From contig NZ_JABMJG010000011.1 in NCBI RefSeq assembly GCF_013376045.1, positions 62,001-126,000 on the forward strand: DNA of 64,000 bases, written 5' to 3'. Every line of letters starts with the position of its first letter. The stretch's first letter is position 1. Shown piece by piece: positions 1-8,224 of the stretch. The translations under genes and the position numbers were made by a program. The notes below the pieces were generated by a model. The model searched no databases, had not been told where the DNA came from, and saw nothing but the letters and a program-made list of their open reading frames with translations. The DNA is from Variovorax sp. SG517. GTDB taxonomy: Bacteria > Pseudomonadota > Gammaproteobacteria > Burkholderiales > Burkholderiaceae_C.

Positions 1-233
1 ACCTGATCAAGCTCTACGGCAGCATGGAGCTGGCGCCGCTCACGGGCCTTGCCGACGCCATCGTCGACCTGGTCTCCACCGGCAACACGCTCAAGGCCAA
101 CCACCTCGTCGAGGTGGAGCGCATCATGGACATCAGCGCCCGCCTGGTGGTGAACCAGGCCGCGCTGAAGCTCAAGCGCGAGCCGATCCGCCACATCATC
201 GACGCCTTCGCGACCGCAATTCCTTCCGCCTGA
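1..233 (+). CDS. hisG: ATP phosphoribosyltransferase catalytic subunit, 3' end (partial)
   Basis: Only the last 76 or so codons are in the window; the reading frame is open from base 3. HisG condenses ATP with PRPP in the first step of histidine synthesis. The visible end (SMELAPLTGLADAIVDLVSTG, then a helix ending KREPIRHIIDAFATAIPSA) matches the C-terminus of the short HisG form, which lacks the regulatory ACT-like domain and in known systems needs HisZ as partner. No hisZ is visible here, so it must lie elsewhere. hisD starts 18 bases downstream on the same strand, as expected for one operon. Confidence 0.93.
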   Translation, partial: LIKLYGSMELAPLTGLADAIVDLVSTGNTLKANHLVEVERIMDISARLVVNQAALKLKREPIRHIIDAFATAIPSA

Positions 234-251
234 AACCTTCCGTTCCGTCCC

Positions 252-1622
252 ATGACCTCGAAAGCAGCCCCCCTCCGCCTGTCCACGACTTCAGCCAGCT
301 TCGATGCTGAATTCAAGGCGCGGCTGCATTGGTCGGCGGACGCCGACGCGGCCATCGAGAAGGTGGTGGCGGACATCCTCGCCGATGTGCAAAAACGCGG
401 CGACGAGGCGGTGCTCGAATACACCCGCCGCTTCGACGGCCTCGGCGCAGCCGCCATGTCCGAGCTCGAACTGACGCAGGCCGATTTCAAGGAAGCCTTC
501 GATTCGCTGCCCGCCGCACAGCGCGATGCGCTGCAGGCCGCCGCTGATCGCGTGCGCAGCTATCACGAGGCCCAGAAGAAGGCCTGCGGCGAGAGCTGGA
601 GCTACCGCGACGCGGACGGCACGCTGCTGGGCCAGAAGGTCACGCCGCTCGACCGCGTGGGCATCTACGTGCCGGGCGGCAAGGCGGCCTATCCGTCGAG
701 CCTGCTGATGAATGCGATCCCGGCCCACGTGGCCGGCGTCGGCGAAATCATCATGGTGGTCCCGACGCCCGTGAAGGGCAGCGTGGCGACGGGCGGCGCG
801 GGCGGGCAGTCGTCCACGAAGGGCGAGCGCAATGTGCTGGTGCTTGCCGCCGCCTACGTGGCCGGCGTGACCCGCGCGTTCACCATCGGCGGCGCCCAGG
901 CCGTGGCCGCGCTGGCCTACGGCACCGCCACCATCCCCGCCGTCGACAAGATCACCGGCCCCGGCAACGCCTACGTGGCCGCCGCCAAGCGCCGCGTGTT
1001 CGGCACCGTGGGCATCGACATGATTGCGGGCCCCAGCGAGATCCTGGTGCTGGCCGACGGCTCCACGCCGCCCGAGTGGGTGGCGATGGACCTGTTCAGC
1101 CAGGCCGAGCACGACGAGCTGGCCCAGAGCATCCTGCTGTGCCCCGACGCCGCCTACATCGACCGCGTGCAGGCCGAGATCGACCGCCTGCTGCCCACGA
1201 TGCCGCGCGCGGAGATCATCGCCGCCTCGCTCAACGGCCGCGGCGCGCTGATCCACACGAGGAGCATGGAAGAGGCCTGCGAGATCAGCAACCGCATCGC
1301 CCCCGAGCACCTGGAGGTGAGCAGCAGCGAGCCGAACCGCTGGGAGCCGCTGCTGCGCCACGCCGGCGCGATCTTCCTGGGCGCCTTCACCAGCGAGAGC
1401 CTGGGCGACTACTGCGCGGGACCGAACCACGTGCTACCCACCAGCGGCACGGCGCGCTTCTCGAGCCCGCTGGGTGTGTACGACTTCCAGAAGCGCTCCA
1501 GCCTGATCGAGGTCAGCGACGCCGGTGCCCAGGTGCTGGGCCCCATCGCCGTGACGCTGGCCGAGGGCGAAGGCCTGCAGGCGCACGCAGAAGCCGCGCG
1601 GATGCGGCTGCGTAAGATCTGA
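252..1622 (+). CDS. hisD: Histidinol dehydrogenase
   Basis: This 456-residue protein carries out the last two oxidations of histidine synthesis, histidinol to histidine with NAD+ and a zinc ion. Family motifs are clear: DRVGIYVPGGKAAYPS, TGPGNAYVAAAKR, GPSEILVLAD, the QAEHDE motif with catalytic Glu-His, and GPNHVLPTSGTARFSSPL. It is about 20 residues longer than the usual 430-435. Part of this is a Gly/Ser-rich insertion near residues 176-196 (VKGSVATGGAGGQSSTKGE) in a loop before the NAD-binding core. The ATG at 252 gives a normal N-terminus 18 bases after hisG. Confidence 0.97.
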   Translation: MTSKAAPLRLSTTSASFDAEFKARLHWSADADAAIEKVVADILADVQKRGDEAVLEYTRRFDGLGAAAMSELELTQADFKEAFDSLPAAQRDALQAAADRVRSYHEAQKKACGESWSYRDADGTLLGQKVTPLDRVGIYVPGGKAAYPSSLLMNAIPAHVAGVGEIIMVVPTPVKGSVATGGAGGQSSTKGERNVLVLAAAYVAGVTRAFTIGGAQAVAALAYGTATIPAVDKITGPGNAYVAAAKRRVFGTVGIDMIAGPSEILVLADGSTPPEWVAMDLFSQAEHDELAQSILLCPDAAYIDRVQAEIDRLLPTMPRAEIIAASLNGRGALIHTRSMEEACEISNRIAPEHLEVSSSEPNRWEPLLRHAGAIFLGAFTSESLGDYCAGPNHVLPTSGTARFSSPLGVYDFQKRSSLIEVSDAGAQVLGPIAVTLAEGEGLQAHAEAARMRLRKI

Positions 1623-1660
1623 AGTCCAACAACAACCCGCATGCGGGAGGAGCACGCCTG

Positions 1661-2524
1661 ATGATCGATCGTCCTTTCGGTTCGCATTTCACCGGTTTCG
1701 TCGGTTTCTTCGGTTCGCGCCTGTTCAGGTTCGCCGCCACGGCCATCGCCGGTGCCGCGCTGCTGGCGGCCTGCAGCCAGATGCCGCAGGCACCGCGCGA
1801 ATCGGTGGCCGCCACGGCTACGCCCAGCGCCGCACCCGCGGCGCCCGCGCCGCAGCTCGGCACGCAGTGGGGCGAGGGCATCGAGTCGAAGACCCGCACG
1901 GTCGTCACCAAGCGCCTTTCCGACCGGCCCGACGACGTGGCCTCGCTGGGCTACAACGAAGCTTCCGCCGTGCGCCGCGCGGTGGGCGGCAACCCCGAGC
2001 GGCGCCTGAGCCTGATGCTGGCCGACGGCGATGTCGAATGGTCGGTGCTCGACGAGGACGGCCGGCCGCTGCCGCTGCAGCGCGCCCGCCGCGGTGCCGG
2101 TGGCGACGACATGTTCCGCCTGGCCGGCGTCGAGGGGGCGCGCTACACGCTGCGTTTTCGCAACCTGAGCGAGCGCAGCTATGAAGTGATCGCCACGGTC
2201 GACGGCCTGGACGTGCTCAGCGGCAAGCCCGGCAGCCTGCGCAACGGCGGCTACGTGCTGCAGCCGCTGCAGTCGCTGACCGTCGAGGGCTTCCGCAAGA
2301 GCCAGAACGAGGTGGCGGCCTTCCGCTTCTCCGCGCCCGGCCGCGCCTATGCCGCGAACACCGAGGCCGGCGACGTGCGCAACATCGGCGTGATCGGCGC
2401 CGCGCTGTTCGAACTCGAGGAGCGCAACGCGCCCCGCCGCCAGCGCCGCGACGCCGCGCCGCAGCAGCCCAGCGCCTTCCCCGCCGACGGTGCCTACGCG
2501 CCGCCGCCGCGCTACCGCAAGTGA
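1661..2524 (+). CDS. Putative lipoprotein of unknown function
   Basis: This 287-residue protein is not recognised as a named family. Its N-terminus has a hydrophobic stretch ending in a lipobox (LLAACS, Cys at residue 38), so it is probably a lipoprotein exported through Sec. An Ala/Pro linker follows, then a domain rich in short beta-type segments (residues about 70-250). The C-terminus is a basic, Pro-rich low-complexity tail (RRQRRDAAPQQP). A strong ribosome site (GGAGG, 1646-1650) precedes the ATG. The stop overlaps the next start as TGATG, so the two genes are translationally coupled inside the his operon. A link to histidine synthesis is not evident from the sequence. Confidence 0.75.
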   Translation: MIDRPFGSHFTGFVGFFGSRLFRFAATAIAGAALLAACSQMPQAPRESVAATATPSAAPAAPAPQLGTQWGEGIESKTRTVVTKRLSDRPDDVASLGYNEASAVRRAVGGNPERRLSLMLADGDVEWSVLDEDGRPLPLQRARRGAGGDDMFRLAGVEGARYTLRFRNLSERSYEVIATVDGLDVLSGKPGSLRNGGYVLQPLQSLTVEGFRKSQNEVAAFRFSAPGRAYAANTEAGDVRNIGVIGAALFELEERNAPRRQRRDAAPQQPSAFPADGAYAPPPRYRK

Positions 2525-2880
2525 TGTCCATGAAGCGTGCCGCCTTCCTGCTGTTCGCGCTGGCGGCGGCCGCTACCGGCGCGCAGGCCATGAGCATCCG
2601 CGAACTGCGCACGCTCGAGGCCGGCGAGAAGGACGGCAAGGCCTACGCCAGCTACTACCTCGTCGGCGTGCTCGAAGGCTTGCGCGAAGGCGTCGAGGCC
2701 TCGCAGCGCAACGGGCAGAAGCCCCTGTTCTGCGTCGAGGGCCGCCGCCTCGAGCCCTCCATGGCGCGCTCGCTCTATCAAACGGAGCTGAGCCGCAATT
2801 CCGACAGTTACGAAGCCGACATGCCCGTGCAACTGGTCATGATCGGCGCCCTCCGAAACAGCTACCGCTGCACCCGATGA
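2524..2880 (+). CDS. Small exported protein, Rap1a/Tai-like (tentative)
   Basis: This is a protein of about 118 residues with a signal peptide (MKRAAFLLFALAAAATGAQA, cleavage after AQA). The mature part has a YLVGVLEGL segment, a Cys in LFCVEG and a second Cys in the C-terminal NSYRC. That layout resembles Rap1a/Tai-type small periplasmic proteins (YxxGxxxG, FC, C-terminal AxxxxC), known as immunity partners of type VI effectors. The resemblance is only by eye. Start choice is between GTG 2521, ATG 2524 and ATG 2530; ATG 2524 overlaps the upstream stop (TGATG). The stop overlaps the hisC start as ATGA. No toxin gene is adjacent, so an immunity role is not supported by context. Confidence 0.65.
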   Translation: MSMKRAAFLLFALAAAATGAQAMSIRELRTLEAGEKDGKAYASYYLVGVLEGLREGVEASQRNGQKPLFCVEGRRLEPSMARSLYQTELSRNSDSYEADMPVQLVMIGALRNSYRCTR

Positions 2881-3974
2881 CCGCACCTGCCTCCGACTCC
2901 GCCCGCCCTTCGCTCGAACGCATCCGAGACGACGTGCGCTCCATGCATGGCTACGCGGTGCAGGACGCCACCGGCTTCATCAAGCTCGACGCGATGGAGA
3001 ACCCCTTCGGCCTGCCGCCGGCGCTGCAGGCCGAACTCGGCGCACGGCTCGGTGCGCTGGCGCTCAACCGCTATCCAGGCGAGCGAGGCGCCGACCTGCG
3101 CCGCGCGCTGGCCGCGCATGCGCAGATGCCCGAGGGCTTCGAGCTGATGCTGGGCAACGGCTCGGACGAGCTGATCTCGCTGCTGGCCATCGCCTGCGAC
3201 AAGCCCGGCGCCACGGTGCTGGCGCCGGTGCCGGGCTTCGTCATGTACGCCATGAGCGCGAAGCTGCAGGGGCTGAAGTTCGTCGGCGTGCCGCTCACGG
3301 CCGACTTCGAGCTCGACGAGGCCGCCATGCTGGCCGCCATCGAGCGCGAGAAGCCGGCCATCGTCTATCTCGCGTACCCCAATAACCCCACGGCCAACCT
3401 CTGGAACGACGCGGTGCTCGAGCGCATCGTCGAGGCCCAGGGCGCGCAGGGCGGCCTGGTCGCCATCGACGAGGCCTACCAGCCCTTCGCCGCGCGCAGC
3501 TACATCGACCGCCTCGCGAAGCACGGCCACGTGCTGCTGATGCGCACGCTCAGCAAGTTCGGCCTGGCCGGCATCCGCCTGGGCTACCTGATGGGCCCGG
3601 CCGCGCTGGTCGCCGAGATCGACAAGGTGCGACCGCCCTACAACGTGAGCGTGCTCAACTGCGAGTGCGCGCTCTTCGCGCTGGAGCACGCCGACGTGTT
3701 CGAGGCGCAGGCCCGCCAGATCCGCGAGGAGCGCGAGCGCCTGATGATGGGCCTGGGCCGCCTGCCCGGCGTGAAGATCTGGCCGAGCGACGCCAACATG
3801 ATCCTGCTGCGCGTACCCGATGCCGCCAAGACCTTCGCGGGCATGAAGGCGCACGGGGTGCTGGTGAAGAACGTTTCTAAAATGCACGAACTGCTCGCAA
3901 ACTGCCTGCGCCTGACCGTCGGAACGGCCGACGAGAATGCGCGGATGCTCGCGGCACTCGAAGCCTCACTATGA
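2877..3974 (+). CDS. hisC: Histidinol-phosphate aminotransferase
   Basis: This 365-residue PLP enzyme (fold type I, aminotransferase class I/II) converts imidazole-acetol phosphate to histidinol phosphate using glutamate. Key residues are the Schiff-base Lys227 in LMRTLSKFGLAGIRLGY, Asp198 in AIDEAY, Asn170 in YPNNPT, and KLDAMENPFGLP near the N-terminus. The ATG at 2877 overlaps the upstream stop as ATGA and gives a standard N-terminus. An open frame continues upstream of this ATG but is antisense-like coding shadow of the preceding gene. The hisB start overlaps the stop by 4 bases. Confidence 0.97.
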   Translation: MTAPASDSARPSLERIRDDVRSMHGYAVQDATGFIKLDAMENPFGLPPALQAELGARLGALALNRYPGERGADLRRALAAHAQMPEGFELMLGNGSDELISLLAIACDKPGATVLAPVPGFVMYAMSAKLQGLKFVGVPLTADFELDEAAMLAAIEREKPAIVYLAYPNNPTANLWNDAVLERIVEAQGAQGGLVAIDEAYQPFAARSYIDRLAKHGHVLLMRTLSKFGLAGIRLGYLMGPAALVAEIDKVRPPYNVSVLNCECALFALEHADVFEAQARQIREERERLMMGLGRLPGVKIWPSDANMILLRVPDAAKTFAGMKAHGVLVKNVSKMHELLANCLRLTVGTADENARMLAALEASL

Positions 3975-4597
3975 CCACCCCCACCACCACGGCCCTCGCG
4001 GGTGCCGCCGATCGCATCGCGACGGTCACCCGCAACACCGCCGAGACGAAGATCACCGTCAGCGTCAACCTCGACGGCACCGGCAAGGCCAAGCTCTCCA
4101 CCGGCATCGGCTTCTTCGACCACATGCTCGACCAGATCGCCCGCCACGGGCTGATCGACCTCGAGATCGACTGCCAGGGCGACCTGCACATCGACGGCCA
4201 CCACACGGTGGAAGACGTCGGCATCACGCTGGGCCAGGCCGTGGCCAAGGCCGTGGGCGACAAGAAGGGCATCCGCCGCTACGGCCACGCCTACGTGCCG
4301 CTCGACGAAGCCCTGAGCCGCGTCGTCATCGACTTCTCGGGCCGCCCGGGCCTGGTGATGCACGTGCCCTTCACCAGCGGAATGATCGGCGCCTTCGACA
4401 GCCAGCTCACCTACGAGTTCTTCCAGGGCTTCGTGAACCACGCCTTCGTCACGCTGCACATCGACAACCTCAAGGGCGTCAACGCGCACCACCAGTGCGA
4501 AACGGTGTTCAAGGCCTTCGCGCGCGCCTTGCGCGGCGCTCTCGAACTCGATCCGCGCTCGGCGGGGGTGATCCCTTCGACCAAGGGCTCGCTCTGA
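3971..4597 (+). CDS. hisB: Imidazoleglycerol-phosphate dehydratase
   Basis: This 208-residue monofunctional enzyme removes water from imidazole glycerol phosphate to give imidazole-acetol phosphate. The family metal-binding histidine motifs are visible: GIGFFDHMLDQIARHG, DGHHTVEDVGI, and NAHHQCETVFKAFARALR near the end. No histidinol-phosphatase domain is fused, unlike E. coli HisB, so a separate phosphatase must exist outside this window. The start overlaps the hisC stop (ATGA), indicating translational coupling. Confidence 0.97.
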   Translation: MTTPTTTALAGAADRIATVTRNTAETKITVSVNLDGTGKAKLSTGIGFFDHMLDQIARHGLIDLEIDCQGDLHIDGHHTVEDVGITLGQAVAKAVGDKKGIRRYGHAYVPLDEALSRVVIDFSGRPGLVMHVPFTSGMIGAFDSQLTYEFFQGFVNHAFVTLHIDNLKGVNAHHQCETVFKAFARALRGALELDPRSAGVIPSTKGSL

Positions 4598-4616
4598 GGA
4601 CGGCGGCCTGAAAGCT

Positions 4617-5276
4617 ATGAAATCTGTAGCAGCAAACACCGTCGCGGTCGTCGACTACGGCATGGGCAACCTGCACTCCGTGTCGCAGGCCGTGCGCCAT
4701 GCGGCCGACCAGGTCGGCGTGGAGGTGTTCGTCACTTCCGACCCGGACGTGGTCCGCAAGGCCACCCGCGTGGTTCTGCCGGGGCAGGGCGCGATGCCCG
4801 ACTGCATGCGCGAGCTGCGCGACTCCGGCCTGCAGGAATCGGTGCTTGAGGCGGCGGCGAGCAAGCCGCTCTTCGGCGTGTGCGTGGGCATGCAGATGAT
4901 GCTGTCGCGCAGCGACGAGGGCCCGACCGACGGCCTCGGGCTCATTCCCGGCGAGGTGGTCAAGTTCGATCTGGCCGGCCGCCTGCAGCCCGACGGCAGC
5001 CGCTTCAAGGTGCCGCAGATGGGCTGGAACCAGGTTCGGCAGGCCCAGCCGCACGCGGTGTGGGCGGGGGTGCCCGACCTGAGCTATTTCTATTTCGTGC
5101 ACAGCTTCTTTGCCCGTCCGGCCGACCCCAAACACAGTGTGGGCGAGGCGGAATACGGCGCGAGCTTTACCGCGGCCATCGCACGCGATAACATTTTTGC
5201 AACCCAGTTCCACCCGGAGAAGAGTGCGGACCATGGGTTGCAGCTCTATCGCAATTTCCTCCACTGGAAACCCTGA
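4617..5276 (+). CDS. hisH: Imidazole glycerol phosphate synthase, glutaminase subunit
   Basis: This 219-residue class I glutamine amidotransferase supplies ammonia to HisF. The nucleophile is Cys89 in FGVCVGMQMM and the His/Glu pair is His199-Glu201 in TQFHPEKS. The N-terminal VVDYGMGNLHSV and the PQMGWNQV loop are typical of HisH. It lies 19 bases after hisB. Its partner hisF is 5.3 kb away, beyond an inserted block, which is unusual because the two subunits work as a 1:1 complex. Confidence 0.97.
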   Translation: MKSVAANTVAVVDYGMGNLHSVSQAVRHAADQVGVEVFVTSDPDVVRKATRVVLPGQGAMPDCMRELRDSGLQESVLEAAASKPLFGVCVGMQMMLSRSDEGPTDGLGLIPGEVVKFDLAGRLQPDGSRFKVPQMGWNQVRQAQPHAVWAGVPDLSYFYFVHSFFARPADPKHSVGEAEYGASFTAAIARDNIFATQFHPEKSADHGLQLYRNFLHWKP

Positions 5277-5339
5277 ACCTATTTTTCCGACCGGGCCGAA
5301 CCTCTCACAGCCCGGTTTCCGCACACTCGCGTCACTTCC

Positions 5340-6080
5340 ATGCTCCTCATTCCCGCCATTGATCTCAAAGACGGCCACTGCGTTCGCCTCAAGCAGGGCG
5401 ACATGGATCAGTCCACCATCTTCAGCGAAGACCCCGCCGCCATGGCGCGCAAGTGGGTCGACGCCGGCGCGAGGCGGCTGCACCTGGTCGACCTGAACGG
5501 CGCCTTCGCCGGCAAGCCGCAGAACCACGCGGCGATCAAGGCGATCCTGAAGGAGGTGGGCGACGACATTCCGGTGCAGCTCGGCGGCGGCATCCGCGAC
5601 CTCGACACCATCGAGCGCTACATCGACGACGGCCTGCGCTACGTGATCATCGGCACCGCCGCGGTCAAGAACCCCGGCTTCCTGAAGGACGCCTGCAGCG
5701 CCTTCGGCGGCCACATCATCGTGGGCCTGGACGCCAAGGACGGCAAGGTCGCCACCGACGGCTGGAGCAAGCTCACGGGCCACGAGGTGGCCGACCTGGG
5801 CAAGAAGTTCGAGGACTACGGCGTCGAGTCGATCATCTACACCGACATCGGCCGCGACGGCATGCTCTCGGGCATCAACATCGAGGCCACCGTCAAGCTG
5901 GCCCAGGCGCTGACCATCCCGGTGATCGCCTCGGGCGGCCTTTCGAACATGGCCGACATCGACCAGCTCTGCGCGGTCGAGTCCGACGGCGTCGAGGGCG
6001 TGATCTGCGGCCGCGCCATCTACTCGGGCGACCTCGACTTCGCCGCCGCGCAGGCCCGCGCGGACGAACTGGCCGCCTGA
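5340..6080 (+). CDS. hisA: ProFAR isomerase (phosphoribosylformimino-AICAR-phosphate isomerase)
   Basis: This 246-residue TIM-barrel enzyme catalyses the Amadori rearrangement of ProFAR to PRFAR. It shows the two half-barrel signatures: LLIPAIDLKDG with catalytic Asp8, VQLGGGIRD, the phosphate loops GTAAVKNP and IASGGLSNMADI, and IYTDIGRDGML. The ATG at 5340 follows a 63-base gap after hisH with no strong ribosome site. The next gene on the same strand (AAA ATPase) begins 20 bases after the stop. Confidence 0.97.
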   Translation: MLLIPAIDLKDGHCVRLKQGDMDQSTIFSEDPAAMARKWVDAGARRLHLVDLNGAFAGKPQNHAAIKAILKEVGDDIPVQLGGGIRDLDTIERYIDDGLRYVIIGTAAVKNPGFLKDACSAFGGHIIVGLDAKDGKVATDGWSKLTGHEVADLGKKFEDYGVESIIYTDIGRDGMLSGINIEATVKLAQALTIPVIASGGLSNMADIDQLCAVESDGVEGVICGRAIYSGDLDFAAAQARADELAA

Positions 6081-6099
6081 CGCTCCCGCTGCGCAGCGC

Positions 6100-7272
6100 G
6101 TGCTCTCCGCGCTCGCCATCGCCAACTACCGATCGCTGCGGCAGCTGACAGTGCCGCTGGGGCGGCTCACGGTCGTGACCGGGCCCAACGGCAGCGGCAA
6201 GTCGAGCGTGTACCGCGCGATGCGCCTGCTGGCCGACATCGCCAACGGCGGCGTGATCCGCTCGCTGGTGCGCGAGGGCGGGCTTTCATCCACCCTGTGG
6301 GCCGGTCCCGAGCGTTTCTCGGCCGCCATGCTGCGCGGCGACGTGCCGGTGCAGGGCACCACGCGCAGCGAGCCCGTGGCGCTCAAGCTGGGCTTTGCCG
6401 GTGCCGAGGCGGAAGACTTCGGCTACGCCATCGACATCGGCCTGCCGCCGCCCGTTCCCCCCACCGCCTTTTCGCACGACCCGCAGATCAAGCACGAGGC
6501 CATCTGGAGCGGCCCGCTGCTGCGGCCGTCCACGCAGCTGGTCGACCGCAAGGGCGCGGCCCTGCGGCTGCGCGAGGGCAAGGTCTGGCAGGCCGTCGGC
6601 CGGCCGATTCCCGCCTTCGCCAGCATGATGACCGAGCACGCCGACCCGCGCGACGCGCCCGAGATGCTCACGCTGCGCGAGCAGATGCGCTCCTGGCGCT
6701 TCTACGACCACTTCCGCTCCGACGCCGAGGCGCCTGCGCGCCAGCCGCAGCTGGGCACCTACACGCCGGTGCTGGCCAACGACGGCGCCGACCTGGCCGC
6801 CGCGCTGCAGACCATCCGGGAGATCGGCGACGGCGAAGCGCTCGACCGCGCCGTGGACGACGCCTTTCCCGGTGCACGCGTCGAAGTCCAGGCGGCCGGC
6901 GACCGCTTCGAGACGCTGATGCACCAGCACGGCCTGCTGAGGCCTCTGACGGCCGCCGAGCTCTCCGACGGCACTTTGCGCTACCTGCTGTGGATCGCTG
7001 CGCTGCTCACGCCGCGCCCGCCCGCGCTGCTGGTGCTCAACGAGCCCGAAACCAGCCTGCACCCCGACCTGCTGCCCGCGCTGGGCCGCCTCATCGCCCA
7101 GGCCGCGCGGCATTCGCAGGTGATCGTGGTGTCGCACGCGGCGCGGCTCATTTCGGCGCTGGACGACAGCGACGGCATGCAGCCGGTGGTGCTGGAGAAG
7201 CGCTTCGGCGAGACCCGCATCGCGAACCTCGACATGAGCGAGATTCCGCGATGGGAGTGGCCCGCAAGATAG
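6100..7272 (+). CDS. AAA family ATPase (RecF/SMC/ABC-type, AAA_21-like)
   Basis: This 390-residue P-loop ATPase has an ABC/SMC-like head. It starts IANYRSLRQL, a typical N-terminus of RecF/OLD-type proteins. Walker A is GPNGSGKSS near residue 30. A signature-like LSDGTLRYL lies near residue 290, and Walker B LLVLNEPETSLHP is followed by an H-loop (VVSHAARL). The usual Walker B Asp is replaced by Asn (LNEPE). No TOPRIM or nuclease domain follows, so it is not a full OLD nuclease. The only plausible start is GTG 6100, 19 bases after hisA, so it is probably cotranscribed. Its substrate is unknown. Confidence 0.85.
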   Translation: MLSALAIANYRSLRQLTVPLGRLTVVTGPNGSGKSSVYRAMRLLADIANGGVIRSLVREGGLSSTLWAGPERFSAAMLRGDVPVQGTTRSEPVALKLGFAGAEAEDFGYAIDIGLPPPVPPTAFSHDPQIKHEAIWSGPLLRPSTQLVDRKGAALRLREGKVWQAVGRPIPAFASMMTEHADPRDAPEMLTLREQMRSWRFYDHFRSDAEAPARQPQLGTYTPVLANDGADLAAALQTIREIGDGEALDRAVDDAFPGARVEVQAAGDRFETLMHQHGLLRPLTAAELSDGTLRYLLWIAALLTPRPPALLVLNEPETSLHPDLLPALGRLIAQAARHSQVIVVSHAARLISALDDSDGMQPVVLEKRFGETRIANLDMSEIPRWEWPAR

Positions 7273-7281
7273 CGAGCCTGG

Positions 7282-8205
7282 CTACTCGGCCTTCACCGAC
7301 ATCGTCTGGATGATGGTCTCCAGCTGGGCGCTCATCGGCAGGTTGATGCTTTCCCCCGACGGCAGCTTGCGCAGGAACCAGCGCTTGTACTGGCGCTCGA
7401 TCTCGCCGTCCTCCGCCAGCACCTGGAAGGTGTCGACGACCACCTTGTTGAGCTGCGGATCGCCCTTGCGGTACATGATCCCGTAGGGGTCGTAGGAGAG
7501 GAAGTCGCCGACCACCTCGTAGTCGGCCTTGGCTGCGTCCTTGGCGATCAGGCCGTAGAGCAGCACGTCGTCGGTGGCGAAGGCGTCGGCCTGGCCGCTC
7601 TTCACGAGCCCGAACGACTCCGCATGGTCGCGTGTCACCTGCAGGTCGATGTTCAGCTTGAACTTCTGCGAGAGCTCGCGCAGCGTCTTCTCGTTGGTGG
7701 TGCCCGCGGTCACGGCCACCTTTCGGTTGGCGAGGTCGCGGAAGGACTTGATCGGCGAGCCCTTCTTCACCAGCACCTTGGTGCCGGAGACGAACATCGT
7801 GGGCGAGAAGCTCACGCGCTTCTGGCGCTCGAGGTTGTTGGTGGTGGAGCCGCACTCCAGGTCGACCTTGCCGCTCACGACTGCGTCGATGCGCGAATCG
7901 GAAGTGACGGGCACCCACTTGATCGTGAGGCTCCTGTTCACCGCGTCCTCGATGGCCGTCACCAGCGCGCGGCACAGCTCAATTGAGTAGCCGATGGGCT
8001 CGTTGCGCGCATTGAGGTACGAGAACGGCACCGACGACTCGCGGTAGCCGATGGCGATGGTGCCGCTCTCGCGGGCCTTGGCCAGCGTGCCGGTGAGTTC
8101 CTGCGCCTGGGCCGGACCTGCCGGCAGGACCGCGAGGACCACGGCCGCCAGCAGCGCGGCGAAGAGGGAGGGGAAAGCGGATGGCAGCATGCCGATGCGC
8201 TTCAT
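7282..8205 (-). CDS. Periplasmic amino acid-binding protein (glutamate/aspartate type)
   Basis: This 307-residue family 3 solute-binding protein has a signal peptide (AGPAQAQ cleavage region near residue 34). The mature start LTGTLAKARESGTIAIGYRESSVPFSYLN and the segments GYSIELC, ECGSTTNN and TAGTTNEKTLREL are typical of GltI-like glutamate/aspartate binding proteins of ABC importers. No permease or ATPase gene is nearby. Instead it lies 19 bases downstream of a secondary symporter on the same strand, so they probably share a transcript. It may serve an unlinked ABC importer. It converges with the AAA ATPase gene 9 bases away. Confidence 0.9.
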   Translation of the reverse strand: MKRIGMLPSAFPSLFAALLAAVVLAVLPAGPAQAQELTGTLAKARESGTIAIGYRESSVPFSYLNARNEPIGYSIELCRALVTAIEDAVNRSLTIKWVPVTSDSRIDAVVSGKVDLECGSTTNNLERQKRVSFSPTMFVSGTKVLVKKGSPIKSFRDLANRKVAVTAGTTNEKTLRELSQKFKLNIDLQVTRDHAESFGLVKSGQADAFATDDVLLYGLIAKDAAKADYEVVGDFLSYDPYGIMYRKGDPQLNKVVVDTFQVLAEDGEIERQYKRWFLRKLPSGESINLPMSAQLETIIQTMSVKAE

Positions 8206-8224
8206 GGCGTTTCTTCGCTTCCGC

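Noticed and set aside
2524..2880. Type VI immunity gene (Rap1a/Tai) as a firm call
   Set aside because: The similarity is weak and by eye only, and no effector or T6SS gene is near; kept as a tentative description.
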